Source: an uncultured Acetobacteraceae bacterium (GTDB taxonomy: Bacteria; Pseudomonadota; Alphaproteobacteria; Acetobacterales; Acetobacteraceae). From it: 8,677 bases of DNA. Where the stretch lies: the NCBI GenBank assembly GCA_937930165.1, contig CALGVL010000197.1, positions 1-8,677 on the forward strand, given 5' to 3'. Position 1 is the first letter of the stretch; every line of letters starts with the position of its first letter. The translations under genes and the position numbers were made by a program. A model generated the notes under the pieces. The model saw only the letters and a list, made by a program, of their open reading frames with translations. It was not told the DNA's origin and did not search any database. Of the stretch, positions 1 through 7,082 are shown piece after piece.

Positions 1-1385
1 GCCGGGCGGCGGACTGGATCGCGGGGCTGATGGGCCGCGCCGATATCGTCTCCCCGCATGCCCTGCTGGCGGAGGTGCTGGGCGAGCATCGCGGCCGGGC
101 GAAGCTGCTCGCGCGTCTCGGCCCCGATGCGGCGGACCCGCTGGACGAGGTGCTGAACGCCGCCCTCGACTACGAGCGCAAGCACCCGCCCAGCCTGCAA
201 GGCTTCGTCCACTGGCTGCGCCGCGGCGGCGCCGAAGTGAAGCGGGAGGCCGAGAGCAGCGCCGATGCCGTCCGCATCATGACCGTGCATGGCGCCAAGG
301 GGTTGCAGGCCCCGATTGTCATCCTGCCCGATGTCGGCTCCGGCAAGGGCGAGAAGGCGGTGCGCTGGGCCAGCCTGGGCGACATGGAACTGCCGCTCTG
401 GGCACCGAAGAACCGTAAGGAATTCCACGCCCCGGCCTATAGCCGCGTGCTGGCCGAGGAGGAGCGCAAGCGGCAGGAGGAGGAGAACCGCCTGCTCTAT
501 GTCGCCCTGACCCGCGCCGAGGACCGGCTGCTGGTCTGTGGCTGGGGCGAGGAGCCGGAGGAGTGGCACGGCCTAGTCGCCGCCGGCTTCCGCCGCCTGC
601 AAGGCCAGGGCGCGGTCGAGATCGAGTTCGACCACACGGCCTTCGGCGCCCCGGCAGCTTGCGACTTCGGCGGCGCCTCGCTCTGGCGCCTGGAGTGCCC
701 GCAGAGCGTGCCCCCGGCGGAGGATCGCGCCGCCACCGCTGCCATCGAAGCGCCGCCCCTGCCCGATTGGGCCACGCGCCCCGCCCCGCCCGAGGCCGCG
801 GAGTCCGCCATCATGCCCTCCGCCCTGCCCGGCGAGCAGGAAACCCCCGCCGCCGCCCCGCATGGCGCCGCCGACCCGGAGGGCCGCCGCTTCCGCCGCG
901 GCCGGCTGGTCCACGCCCTGTTGCAGCACCTGCCCGAGCGCCCGGTGGCGGAGCGGGAGGAAGCCGGCCGCCGCTTCCTGGCCCGCCCCGGCCACGGACT
1001 CGACAAAGCGGAGCAGGCCGAGGTCCTGGCCGAGGTCCTGGCCCTGCTCGCCGCCCCCGATATCGCGGATGTGTTCGGCCCGGACAGCCTGGCGGAAGCC
1101 CCCATCGCCGGCACCGTCGGCGGCCGCCTGGTCGCCGGCCAGGTGGACCGGCTGGTGGTGAAGCCGGACCGGGTGCTGGTGCTGGACTACAAGACCAACC
1201 GCCCGCCCCCCGCGACCGCGGAGGAGGTGGCGCCCCTCTATCTCCGGCAGATGGCCGCCTACCGGGCGGTGCTGCGCCAGGCCTTCCCCGGCCGGGCGGT
1301 GGATTGCGCCCTGGTCTGGACCTATGGCGCCAGGCTGATGCCCCTGCCCGCCCCGCTGCTGGATCGATACGCGCCGGACGCATGA
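1..1385 (+). CDS. addA: AddA, double-strand break repair helicase-nuclease (C-terminal part, 5' end outside window)
   Basis: AddA is the helicase-nuclease subunit of AddAB, the alphaproteobacterial counterpart of RecBCD, which resects DNA double-strand breaks for RecA loading. The frame is already open at base 3 and runs to TGA 1383-1385, so only about the last 460 of a usual ~1150 residues are present. Numbering from the ATG at 30 (internal, not the true start): UvrD-type motif V 'VRIMTVHGAKGL' at 81-92 and motif VI 'NRLLYVALTRAEDRL' at 153-167. An Ala/Pro-rich linker follows at about 230-285. Then comes a RecB-type PD-(D/E)XK nuclease: His295 in 'GRLVHALLQH', Asp373 in 'GQVDRL', Asp386 and Lys388 in 'LDYKTN', and the QxxxY signature Gln407/Tyr411. 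All nuclease residues look intact. The addA-trxA order is common in alphaproteobacteria; addB probably lies upstream, outside the window. Confidence 0.95.
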   Translation, partial: RAADWIAGLMGRADIVSPHALLAEVLGEHRGRAKLLARLGPDAADPLDEVLNAALDYERKHPPSLQGFVHWLRRGGAEVKREAESSADAVRIMTVHGAKGLQAPIVILPDVGSGKGEKAVRWASLGDMELPLWAPKNRKEFHAPAYSRVLAEEERKRQEEENRLLYVALTRAEDRLLVCGWGEEPEEWHGLVAAGFRRLQGQGAVEIEFDHTAFGAPAACDFGGASLWRLECPQSVPPAEDRAATAAIEAPPLPDWATRPAPPEAAESAIMPSALPGEQETPAAAPHGAADPEGRRFRRGRLVHALLQHLPERPVAEREEAGRRFLARPGHGLDKAEQAEVLAEVLALLAAPDIADVFGPDSLAEAPIAGTVGGRLVAGQVDRLVVKPDRVLVLDYKTNRPPPATAEEVAPLYLRQMAAYRAVLRQAFPGRAVDCALVWTYGARLMPLPAPLLDRYAPDA

Positions 1386-1434
1386 CCGCCCCGCGCTGCC
1401 GCAATCCTTGACCCGGAGCGGCCGGCGCCCGACT

Positions 1435-1464
1435 TTGCGGCGAGAATGGGGCGACCCATATAGC
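1435..1464 (+). promoter_or_regulatory. possible sigma70-type promoter for trxA
   Basis: TTGCGG at 1435-1440 and TATAGC at 1459-1464 are separated by 18 bases and end 28 bases before the trxA ATG. The TATAGC is one of very few AT-rich words in the 107-base addA-trxA gap. A second -35-like word, TTGACC at 1408-1413, lacks a good -10 partner at 16-18 bases. This is motif matching by eye only. Its presence would let trxA be transcribed independently of addA. Confidence 0.3.
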
Positions 1465-1492
1465 CCCATTGCCCAAAGCAAGGCGACCAAGC

Positions 1493-1822
1493 ATGAGCGA
1501 ACTGACCAAGGCCGTGACCGACGAGAGCTTCAAGCGCGACGTGCTGGAAGCCTCCGGCCCTGTGCTGGTGGATTTCTGGGCGGAGTGGTGCGGCCCCTGC
1601 CGCATGGTGGCGCCGATCCTCGACGACATCGCCAAGGAATATGCCGGCAAGCTCACCATCGCGAAGGTGAACATCGACGAGAACCCGGTGACGCCGAACG
1701 AATATGCGGTGCGTGGCATCCCCACCATGCTGCTGTTCAAGGACGGCAAGCTGCTGGACACCAAGGTCGGCGCCCTGCCCAAGGGCGCGCTGAAGGACTG
1801 GATCGCCGGGAATATCGGCTGA
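1493..1822 (+). CDS. trxA: thioredoxin 1
   Basis: Cytosolic thioredoxin that reduces protein disulfides (ribonucleotide reductase, PAPS reductase, methionine sulfoxide reductase) and is itself reduced by thioredoxin reductase. The product is 109 residues, the normal size for TrxA (E. coli 109). The active site 'WCGPC' has Cys33 and Cys36; Asp27 is the usual buried acid in 'VDFWAEW', and the cis-proline is Pro77 in 'GIPT'. The closing 'LLFKDGKLLDTKVGALPKGAL' stretch is typical of the family. I start at ATG 1493 because it has an AAGG ribosome binding site at 1480-1483 and gives the standard N-terminus 'MSELTKAVTD'; a start at 1469 would add eight residues with no family support. It lies 107 bases after addA on the same strand. 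There is no signal peptide. Confidence 0.97.
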   Translation: MSELTKAVTDESFKRDVLEASGPVLVDFWAEWCGPCRMVAPILDDIAKEYAGKLTIAKVNIDENPVTPNEYAVRGIPTMLLFKDGKLLDTKVGALPKGALKDWIAGNIG

Positions 1823-1865
1823 GGCGCCGCGCCGGGGCCGGACAGCCAGGGGGCAGCCGGCGCCT
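1822..1865. terminator. inverted repeat between trxA and the DUF2231 gene, possible terminator
   Basis: AGGCGCCG at 1822-1829 is a perfect reverse complement of CGGCGCCT at 1858-1865, with a 28-base G/C-rich loop that can fold further. It begins at the trxA stop codon and lies between two convergent genes, the right place for a terminator serving either strand. No T-tract follows, so if it terminates it does not look like a classic intrinsic terminator. The rest of the 141-base gap shows nothing I can name. Confidence 0.3.
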
Positions 1866-1963
1866 GGACAAGTAATATGGTTCGTGGCGGCGCATCGCCG
1901 GCACGGACCACAATGGAGGCCCGCCCGGCAGCGCCGCCGGCCCGGTGCTGGCAGGCGGCCCCT

Positions 1964-2431
1964 TCACTGCTCCGGCGCGTCGTACACCGCGACCCGGTGC
2001 CGGTAGACCATCTCCCAGCCCTGCCAGCCGGTATAGAGCAGGACCAGCACCACGATCAGCGACAGGGCCAGGCCAGTCGGCAGGACCGCCGCCCCGGGAT
2101 CCGGGGCATCATAGCGGCGCCACCAATTCCACAGGGACAGCAGCACGGCGATGACGTTGCCGATCATGTGGTGCCAGGCGGGGCTCAGATCACGAATCCG
2201 CTTGTCGCCCAGGAAATCGATCAGTCCCGCCACGGCGGCGAGTGCGGCCATGATCAGCGCCGCCCCGAGCAGGTAGAACGCCCCCGTCGCCCAGGCCGGG
2301 TTGCCGGTGCTCCAGAAGACCAGGTCGCAGGCGAGGGTCGCGACCAGGAAGGCGATCGGAAACGGGATCAGCATCGGATGGAGCGGGTGGCCCATAATGT
2401 TGGCGGTGCTCACAGGATTCCGGCCGGGCAT
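1964..2431 (-). CDS. DUF2231 family integral membrane protein
   Basis: Small inner-membrane protein of 155 residues, function unknown. The N-terminal motif 'HPLHPMLIPFPIAF' (residues 15-28) is the hallmark of the DUF2231 family. Four hydrophobic segments are visible: about 20-40, 47-74, 88-104 and 119-138. A charged cytoplasmic-looking loop 'DKRIRDLSPAWHH' lies between the second and third, and a short charged tail ('YRHRVAVYDAPEQ') closes the protein. His87/His88 and the N-terminal histidines would be candidates for a metal or haem ligand role, but that is speculation. I choose the ATG at 2429-2431 because a perfect GGAGG (complement of 2439-2443) sits seven bases upstream and the DUF2231 motif begins soon after. 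The frame stays open much further upstream, but that stretch is antisense to the dehydrogenase gene and looks like a GC-bias artefact. It is divergent from the sugar dehydrogenase gene, with a 150-base gap. Confidence 0.88.
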   Translation of the reverse strand: MPGRNPVSTANIMGHPLHPMLIPFPIAFLVATLACDLVFWSTGNPAWATGAFYLLGAALIMAALAAVAGLIDFLGDKRIRDLSPAWHHMIGNVIAVLLSLWNWWRRYDAPDPGAAVLPTGLALSLIVVLVLLYTGWQGWEMVYRHRVAVYDAPEQ

Positions 2432-2438
2432 CGCGCAG

Positions 2439-2443
2439 CCTCC
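2439..2443 (-). promoter_or_regulatory. ribosome binding site deciding the DUF2231 start
   Basis: CCTCC on the plus strand reads GGAGG on the minus strand, seven bases before the ATG at 2429-2431. It is the strongest Shine-Dalgarno match seen in the window. It fixes the start of a gene whose open frame otherwise extends over 1.3 kb upstream. Confidence 0.75.
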
Positions 2444-2581
2444 GTCGCTGAGGTGAGGCCCGCGTAACCGCCGGCCCCGCGTATCGTTGCACGCCGCGCA
2501 TGTCACGTCCCGGAGCCTGCCGGGCATTCCGCCGCGCCGGGAGAGGGTAGACACCGCGTCGCCGCATCCCAACTCGGCAAC

Positions 2582-3682
2582 ATGCGACACCTCCTGCTGG
2601 CTGCCCTGCTGCTCCTCGCCCCGGCCGCGCCGGCACAGGAGCGCGTCTCCTTCCGGGTGCGTGACTTTGCCACGGGCCTCGACCATCCCTGGGGCGGCGC
2701 CTTCCTGCCGGATGGCCGCCTGCTGGTGACGGAGCGGCCGGGGCGCATGCGCATCATCGGGCGCGACGGCAGCGTCTCCGCCCCCCTTGCCGGCGTGCCG
2801 CCAGTCGAGACAGGCGGTCAGGGCGGCCTGCTGGATGTCGCCCTGGCACCCGACTTCGCCACGACACGGCAGGTCTATTTCTGCCACGCGGCCCTGGTGC
2901 GGGGTGGCGCGCTGACGCGGCTGGTGCGGGCGCGGCTCTCGCCGGATGCCAAGGGCCTGGAGGATGTCACGCCCATCCTGGACGCGACCCCGCCTCAGGA
3001 GCGGGGGCGCAACCATTTTGGCTGCCGCATCGCCTTCGGCCCAGACGGGGCGCTGTTCCTCTCCACCGGGGATCGCTTCGTGAACAAGATGCGCGCCCAG
3101 CGGCTGGACGACCTGGCCGGCAAGATCCTCCGCCTGGATCGCAATGGCGCGCCGCTGCCGGGCAATCCCTTCGCCGGGCGCCAGGGAGCCAGGCCGGAGA
3201 TCTGGTCCTATGGCCACCGCAACCCGCAGGGCCTGGCCTTCAATCCCTGGACCGGCAGCCTGTGGGAGGCCGAGTTCGGCGCGCGCGGCGGCGACGAGGT
3301 GAACCTCATCCTCCCCGGCCGCAATTACGGCTGGCCGGTGGTGACCAAGGGCGTGGACTATGACGGCAGCCGGATCGGCGAGGGCACCTCCCGGCCGGAT
3401 ATGGAGGAGCCGATCCATGCCTGGGTGCCCTCGGTCAGCCCCTCCGGCATCGCCTTCTATGATGGCGATGCCTTCCCCGCCTGGCGCGGCAGCCTGTTCC
3501 TGGCCTGCCTGAACCCGCCCGGCCTCGTGCGTCTCTCGACCCAGGGCGACCGGGTGACGGGGGAGGAAAGGCTGCTCTGGAACCGCACCCGCTTCCGCGC
3601 CGTGATCCAGGGGCCGGACGGGCTGCCCTACATCCTGACCGATGAGGGCCGCGGCCGGGTGCTGCGGCTGGAGCCGGGTTGA
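2582..3682 (+). CDS. exported PQQ-dependent sugar dehydrogenase (soluble aldose dehydrogenase / GSDH family)
   Basis: Predicted periplasmic six-bladed beta-propeller quinoprotein, related to E. coli YliI/Asd and Acinetobacter soluble glucose dehydrogenase. It would oxidise an aldose sugar with PQQ and Ca2+, passing electrons to the respiratory chain; the exact substrate cannot be told. Length 366 residues, normal for the family. Residues 1-19 form a Sec signal peptide with likely cleavage after 'APA' (19-20). Family blocks in order: 'LDHPWGGAFLPDGRLLVTER' 33-52, 'GGQGGLLDVALAPDF' 78-92, 'RNHFGCRIAFGPDGALF' 143-159 with His145 matching the catalytic base, 'DLAGKILRLDRNG' 177-189, 'YGHRNPQGLAF' 210-220 with Arg213/Asn214 at the PQQ-binding position, 'GGDEVNLILPGRNYGWP' 236-252 and 'PSGIAFYDG' 287-295. 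The ATG at 2582 places the signal peptide correctly, though the ribosome binding site is weak. A downstream gene follows after 71 bases. Confidence 0.88.
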   Translation: MRHLLLAALLLLAPAAPAQERVSFRVRDFATGLDHPWGGAFLPDGRLLVTERPGRMRIIGRDGSVSAPLAGVPPVETGGQGGLLDVALAPDFATTRQVYFCHAALVRGGALTRLVRARLSPDAKGLEDVTPILDATPPQERGRNHFGCRIAFGPDGALFLSTGDRFVNKMRAQRLDDLAGKILRLDRNGAPLPGNPFAGRQGARPEIWSYGHRNPQGLAFNPWTGSLWEAEFGARGGDEVNLILPGRNYGWPVVTKGVDYDGSRIGEGTSRPDMEEPIHAWVPSVSPSGIAFYDGDAFPAWRGSLFLACLNPPGLVRLSTQGDRVTGEERLLWNRTRFRAVIQGPDGLPYILTDEGRGRVLRLEPG

Positions 3683-3753
3683 AGCGACAGGCCGATCCGG
3701 TTTCGGTACAGAGGCGGGACCGGCTTTCACCACCCATGCCCCGGACGACAGAG

Positions 3754-4308
3754 ATGGCCCGACCCTCCGCTCTCCTCCTGGCCGCGATCCTCGCCGCTGG
3801 GCCGGCGGCGGCGCAGCACCATGGCGGCGCGCACGCCCCGGACCAGGCGGCGGCCTCGCCCTATGCCGGGATGCAGTCGCGGCCCATCAAGGCGCTGTCC
3901 GACCAGCAACTGAGCGATCTGCGCGCCGGGCGGGGCATGGGCCTCGCCCTCGCGGCGGAGCTGAACGGCTATCCGGGCCCCGCCCATGTGCTGGAACTGG
4001 CGGAACCGCTGGGGCTGAGCGCCGAGCAGCGCGACAGAACCCGCGCGCTGCGCGAGGCCATGACGGCCGAAACGGTGCCGCTCGGCGAGCGGCTGATCGC
4101 CGAGGAGGCCGCGCTCGACCGGGCCTTCGCCACCCGCTCCGTCACCCCGGCCTCGCTGGAGTCCCTGACCGCCGCCATCGGCCGCAGCCAGGCGATGCTG
4201 CGCGCGGCCCATCTCCGCTACCACCTGGCCATGGTGGAGGTGCTGACCCCGGAGCAGCGGCGCCGCTACAACGAATTGCGCGGCTATTCCGCCCCCGCGC
4301 GGGACTGA
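3754..4308 (+). CDS. exported Spy/CpxP-like periplasmic protein
   Basis: Predicted periplasmic helical protein of 184 residues, resembling the Spy/CpxP group of ATP-independent chaperones and stress or metal sensors. Residues 1-20 form a signal peptide ending 'GPAAA', with cleavage before Gln21. A His-rich mature N-terminus follows ('QHHGGAH', 21-27), then 'GMGLALAAELNGYPGPAHVLELA', and two LTxxQ-type motifs: 'LGLSAEQ' at 86-92 and 'LTPEQRRRY' at 164-172. These flank a long amphipathic helical region rich in Ala, Glu and Arg. I start at ATG 3754 because the signal peptide begins there; starts at 3736 (ATG) or 3679 (TTG) would put a polar extension before it. No clear Shine-Dalgarno is seen. 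It is 71 bases after the dehydrogenase and may be cotranscribed. Its stop codon directly abuts the stop of amn on the other strand. The family call is moderately sure; the client or ligand is unknown. Confidence 0.78.
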   Translation: MARPSALLLAAILAAGPAAAQHHGGAHAPDQAAASPYAGMQSRPIKALSDQQLSDLRAGRGMGLALAAELNGYPGPAHVLELAEPLGLSAEQRDRTRALREAMTAETVPLGERLIAEEAALDRAFATRSVTPASLESLTAAIGRSQAMLRAAHLRYHLAMVEVLTPEQRRRYNELRGYSAPARD

Positions 4309-5820
4309 TCAGCGGAAGGGCGGCTCGTCGAAGCTCCGCAGCTTGCGCGAGTGCAGCGGGCCGAGCTGCCCGCGCAGCAGGTCCAGGGCGGCGAGGCCGA
4401 TGGCCAGGTGCTCGCCCACCGCCCGCTGGTAGAAGGCGCTGGCCGCGCCCGGCAATTTGATCTCGCCATGCAGCGGCTTGTCGGAGACGCAGAGCAGCGT
4501 CCCGTAGGGCACGCGCAGCCGGTAACCCTGCGCCGCCAGAGTGCCGCTTTCCATGTCCACCGCGACGGCACGGGCCAGGTTGATGCGTCGCCGCTCCTGC
4601 GACCAGCGCAATTCCCAGTTCCGGTCGGCATAGGTCACCACCGTGCCGGTGCGGAGGCGGCGCTTCAGCGCCTCGCCATGGTCGCCGGTGACGCGCGCCG
4701 CCGCCTCCTGCAGGGCAAGCTGCACCTCGGCCAGGGCCGGAACCGGCACCTCGGGTGGCACCAGGTCGTCCAGGATGCTGTCCCGGCGCAGATAGCCATG
4801 CGCCAGGACATAGTCGCCGATCTGCTGCGACTGCCGCAGCCCGCCGCAATGCCCGACCATCAGCCAGCAATGCGGGCGCAGCACCGCCAGATGATCGGTG
4901 ATGGTCTTCGCATTGGATGGGCCGACGCCGATATTGACCAGCGTGACTCCCTGTCCCCGTCCCTCGCGCCGGAGCAGGTGGTAGCCGGGCATCTGGAAGC
5001 GGTGCCAGGGCGCGGCCGCGACGACGGCCCCGGCCGCGGCCGGATCATCGCCGCGCCGGACGCAGCCGCCGCCCGGCAGGACCAGCCGGTCATAGGGCCC
5101 GTCCGGCACGGCCAGTTCAGCCAGCGCCCATTGCACAAACTGGTCCACATAGCGGTGGTAATTGGTCAGCAGGATCCAGGGCTGGATCGCCCGCCAATCG
5201 GTGCCGGTGTAGTGGACCAGCCGGCGCAGGGAGAAATCCACCCGCACCGCATCGAAGAGCGCCAGCGGCCGGGGCTGGCCCGGGGCGAACTGCCAAGTGC
5301 CGTCCGCCACCTCGTCCCCCACCGCCGAGAGCAGCGGCGTCGGGAAATGCCGTGCAAGGTCGGCGGCGGAGACGGTGCCGCGGGACAGTTCGTCCCCCAC
5401 GCCTTCCATCGCATAGGGGTAGGGTACCTCCTGCCCGCTGATGCCGACCTGGACGGTGGCGCCGAAATCCTCGACCAGCGGCCGCAACTGCTCCAGCAGA
5501 TAGCGGCGGAAGAAGCCTGGCTGCGTCACCGTGGTGGCATAGAGGCCGGGCACCTGGAATTTGGCCCAGGCCCGCCGCAGCACCGGCGGGGCGGCATTGC
5601 CGTGCCAAGCCACCCGCAATTCCGGGTAGCGGAAGCGGGCGCGTTCCTCGGCGCTCGGGGGGTCGCCGCCGGCGAGGAAGCGGGCCAGCGCGGCGCGCAG
5701 CGCGTCAAGCGCCCGCGTATGCAGTGTTTCTAGCCGGCTGACGGCCTCCTCCGGCGTCAGGGAGAGGCCGGGCGGGTCCGATAGGATGTCCGACAAGCGA
5801 TGCTCCAGGGGGTTTGGCAT
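4309..5820 (-). CDS. amn: AMP nucleosidase
   Basis: Cytosolic enzyme that hydrolyses AMP to adenine and ribose 5-phosphate, used in adenylate balancing and purine salvage. The product is 503 residues (E. coli Amn 484). The N-terminal AMP nucleosidase domain covers about 1-270. The phosphorylase-fold catalytic domain covers about 290-485, with 'VNIGVGPSNAKTITDHLA' at 295-312, 'MVGHCGGLRQSQQIGDYVLA' at 321-340, 'VDMESGTLAAQGYRLRVPYG' at 421-440 and 'LLCVSDKPLHGEIKLPG' at 442-458. Asp447 of 'SDKP' is the expected catalytic acid, and Glu424 of 'DMES' the ribose ligand. The conserved tail 'SRKLRSFDEPPFR' is intact to the last residue. I chose ATG 5818-5820 because GGAAG lies six bases upstream and the usual N-terminus starts there. 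Upstream in-frame starts at 5874 and 5940 would add Ala/Pro/Arg-rich sequence without family support. No T-loop, signal or membrane segment is present. Confidence 0.95.
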   Translation of the reverse strand: MPNPLEHRLSDILSDPPGLSLTPEEAVSRLETLHTRALDALRAALARFLAGGDPPSAEERARFRYPELRVAWHGNAAPPVLRRAWAKFQVPGLYATTVTQPGFFRRYLLEQLRPLVEDFGATVQVGISGQEVPYPYAMEGVGDELSRGTVSAADLARHFPTPLLSAVGDEVADGTWQFAPGQPRPLALFDAVRVDFSLRRLVHYTGTDWRAIQPWILLTNYHRYVDQFVQWALAELAVPDGPYDRLVLPGGGCVRRGDDPAAAGAVVAAAPWHRFQMPGYHLLRREGRGQGVTLVNIGVGPSNAKTITDHLAVLRPHCWLMVGHCGGLRQSQQIGDYVLAHGYLRRDSILDDLVPPEVPVPALAEVQLALQEAAARVTGDHGEALKRRLRTGTVVTYADRNWELRWSQERRRINLARAVAVDMESGTLAAQGYRLRVPYGTLLCVSDKPLHGEIKLPGAASAFYQRAVGEHLAIGLAALDLLRGQLGPLHSRKLRSFDEPPFR

Positions 5821-5938
5821 GATGGGCTTCCAACGCGCCGGCGGCGCTGCGGCCTCGGCGGGAGCCGCCGGCATCGGGACCGTTGCGCCGCCCGCCCGCG
5901 CATGGACGCCGCGGGGCACCCGCCGGTAGCCTGCCGCC
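5821..5938. promoter_or_regulatory. divergent intergenic region between amn and the phosphatase gene
   Basis: These 118 bases must hold the promoters of both divergent genes. I see the GGAAG ribosome binding site for amn at its left edge (complement of 5827-5831), but no convincing -35/-10 pair on either strand and no operator-like dyad. The sequence is almost all G and C. The assignment rests on gene arrangement only. Confidence 0.35.
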
Positions 5939-6439
5939 ATGTTCGACCTCAGGATCACGACGCTGCCCGAGGCGACGGATCTGCTCCGGCAGGGCTGGCC
6001 GGCGAGGACGGTCAGCCTCCTCTGTCCCGGCACCCCCGGCTTCGCCTGCCAGGGGCCGCATCACCTACTCCTGCATCTACATGACATTACCGAGGAACTG
6101 GACGGCCATGTAGCGCCGTGCCGGCAGCACCTCCTCGATGTGCTCGACTTCACCGCCGATCTGGCGCCCGGCGCCAGGCTGCTGACCCATTGCGTCGCCG
6201 GCGTCAGCCGCAGCACCTCCATGGCCATCGGCATCCTCATCGCGCGCGGGATGCCGTGGCGCGAGGCCTGGGAGGTGGTGGCGGCGGTCCGGCCCTGCAT
6301 GATGCCGAATGCGCGCATCATCCAGCTCATCGACGAGCACAACGGATTGGGCGGCGAGCTGACGGCGCACTTGCAGAACTGGCTGGCCGGGCGGGAACGG
6401 TGCCTCCTGGCGGCATCGGGGCACCCCGCCCCCGGCTGA
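5939..6439 (+). CDS. small Cys-based protein phosphatase, dual-specificity / tyrosine phosphatase type
   Basis: 166-residue cytosolic protein with the CX5R phosphatase signature 'HCVAGVSRS' (residues 84-92). Cys85 is the predicted nucleophile and Arg91 binds phosphate; Ser92 follows as in classical enzymes. Asp49 in 'LHLHDITEE', before the signature, is the likely general acid. The helix after the loop, 'STSMAIGILIARGMPWREAWEVVAAVRP', matches the dual-specificity fold, in which 'A...V...RP' precedes the last helix. The substrate is unknown: a phosphoprotein, a phosphorylated sugar, lipid or nucleotide are all possible in this superfamily. The ATG at 5939 gives a compact domain start ('MFDLRITTLPEAT'), but the Shine-Dalgarno is weak. 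It is transcribed divergently from amn; the shared promoter region suggests, but does not show, a link. The last ~30 residues are poorly conserved-looking and may be a tail. Confidence 0.8.
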   Translation: MFDLRITTLPEATDLLRQGWPARTVSLLCPGTPGFACQGPHHLLLHLHDITEELDGHVAPCRQHLLDVLDFTADLAPGARLLTHCVAGVSRSTSMAIGILIARGMPWREAWEVVAAVRPCMMPNARIIQLIDEHNGLGGELTAHLQNWLAGRERCLLAASGHPAPG

Positions 6440-6440
6440 G

Positions 6441-6483
6441 GGGCGCGCGCCCGACGCGGGAAGGCAGGGAAACATTCCCCGCG
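6441..6483 (+). terminator. tandem hairpins after the phosphatase gene
   Basis: A perfect 12-base palindrome GGGCGCGCGCCC lies at 6441-6452, one base after the phosphatase stop. It is followed by an imperfect hairpin, CGCGGGAA at 6455-6462 pairing with TTCCCCGCG at 6475-6483, with one bulge and a 12-base loop. Either could end the phosphatase transcript. No T-tract follows, so this is a weak call. Confidence 0.3.
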
Positions 6484-6545
6484 CCGCAACCCGACATGCC
6501 TCCTGGAAACGAACGGGAAGCCGAGCCATTCCAGATGCTTCCGCG

Positions 6546-7016
6546 ATGTTAAACACGGGTCATCGCGACTTCCTGAAGCGGAGCCACGTCCGCTTCGCCG
6601 AGGATGTGGGCGCCGGCGAGGATTTCCTGGTCTACTCCGAATGCGTCGCGCGCGGCGCCCGGTTCCACCTCACGCCGGAGGCCCATTACGTCTACCGGGT
6701 GCTGCAGGGATCGGTCTCCAACTGCGATGCCGCGACGCCGCATTTCAGCGCCGCGAACCGGCGCATGCTGCGGCTGGCCTCCCGGCTGGGCGATCCGGAA
6801 TTGCGGCGGCTGCTGCGGCACCGGCAAAGGATGCTCGACTACAGCAGCTTCGCGCATGCGGTGGAGGAGAGCCGCTATCTCGGCGCCCTCCGCTACGCGC
6901 ATTGCGGCACGCCGGCGCGGCTGATGACCCATCTCCGGATCCCGGCCTCGGCCCTCGGCCTGTGGCGCGACGCCGAGCCGGTTCCCGCCGTGGAATCCCG
7001 CCAGGAGAATGCCTGA
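6546..7016 (+). pseudogene. 5'-truncated family 2 glycosyltransferase remnant
   Basis: The 156-residue frame reads like the C-terminal half of a GT-A fold family 2 glycosyltransferase. 'RDFLKRSHVRFAEDVGAGEDFLVY' (7-30) matches the usual 'R..FL...GLRFDE....GEDF' block, with the catalytic-base region Glu25/Asp26, followed by 'GARFHLTPEAHYVYRVLQGSVS' (37-58). A full enzyme would carry ~180 more residues upstream with the nucleotide-sugar binding sheet and DxD motif. Only 106 bases separate this frame from the phosphatase stop. The frame stays open upstream of ATG 6546, but those residues show no glycosyltransferase features. Recognisable homology starts near 6564. The remaining part has no internal stop and runs to TGA 7014-7016. 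It is unlikely to be an active transferase as it stands: a deletion remnant, a rearranged gene, or an assembly join are the options. The last ~70 residues I do not recognise. Confidence 0.65.
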
Positions 7017-7082
7017 GGCCGCCCGCCGGAAACGCGCCCTCGCGGCCGGCGTTCGCGCCGCGCCGCGGTCAAGCCGAAGGCG

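Noticed and set aside
563..1490. Several long open frames overlapping addA on both strands
   Set aside because: AddA carries intact helicase and nuclease motifs across the whole stretch. The overlapping frames are Arg/Pro/Gly-rich with no family features.
2432..3733. The minus-strand frame of the DUF2231 gene stays open for another 1.3 kb upstream, giving a 589-residue protein if taken whole
   Set aside because: The extension is exactly antisense to the well-supported sugar dehydrogenase, has low-complexity Ala/Gly/Arg/Pro content with no domain, and a perfect ribosome binding site marks the short start at 2431. Open antisense frames are expected at this GC content.
4351..5733. A 460-residue plus-strand open frame opposite amn
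   Set aside because: It is antisense to the conserved catalytic core of AMP nucleosidase, is rich in Arg/Gln/His/Gly as GC-bias shadows are, and shows no recognisable motif.
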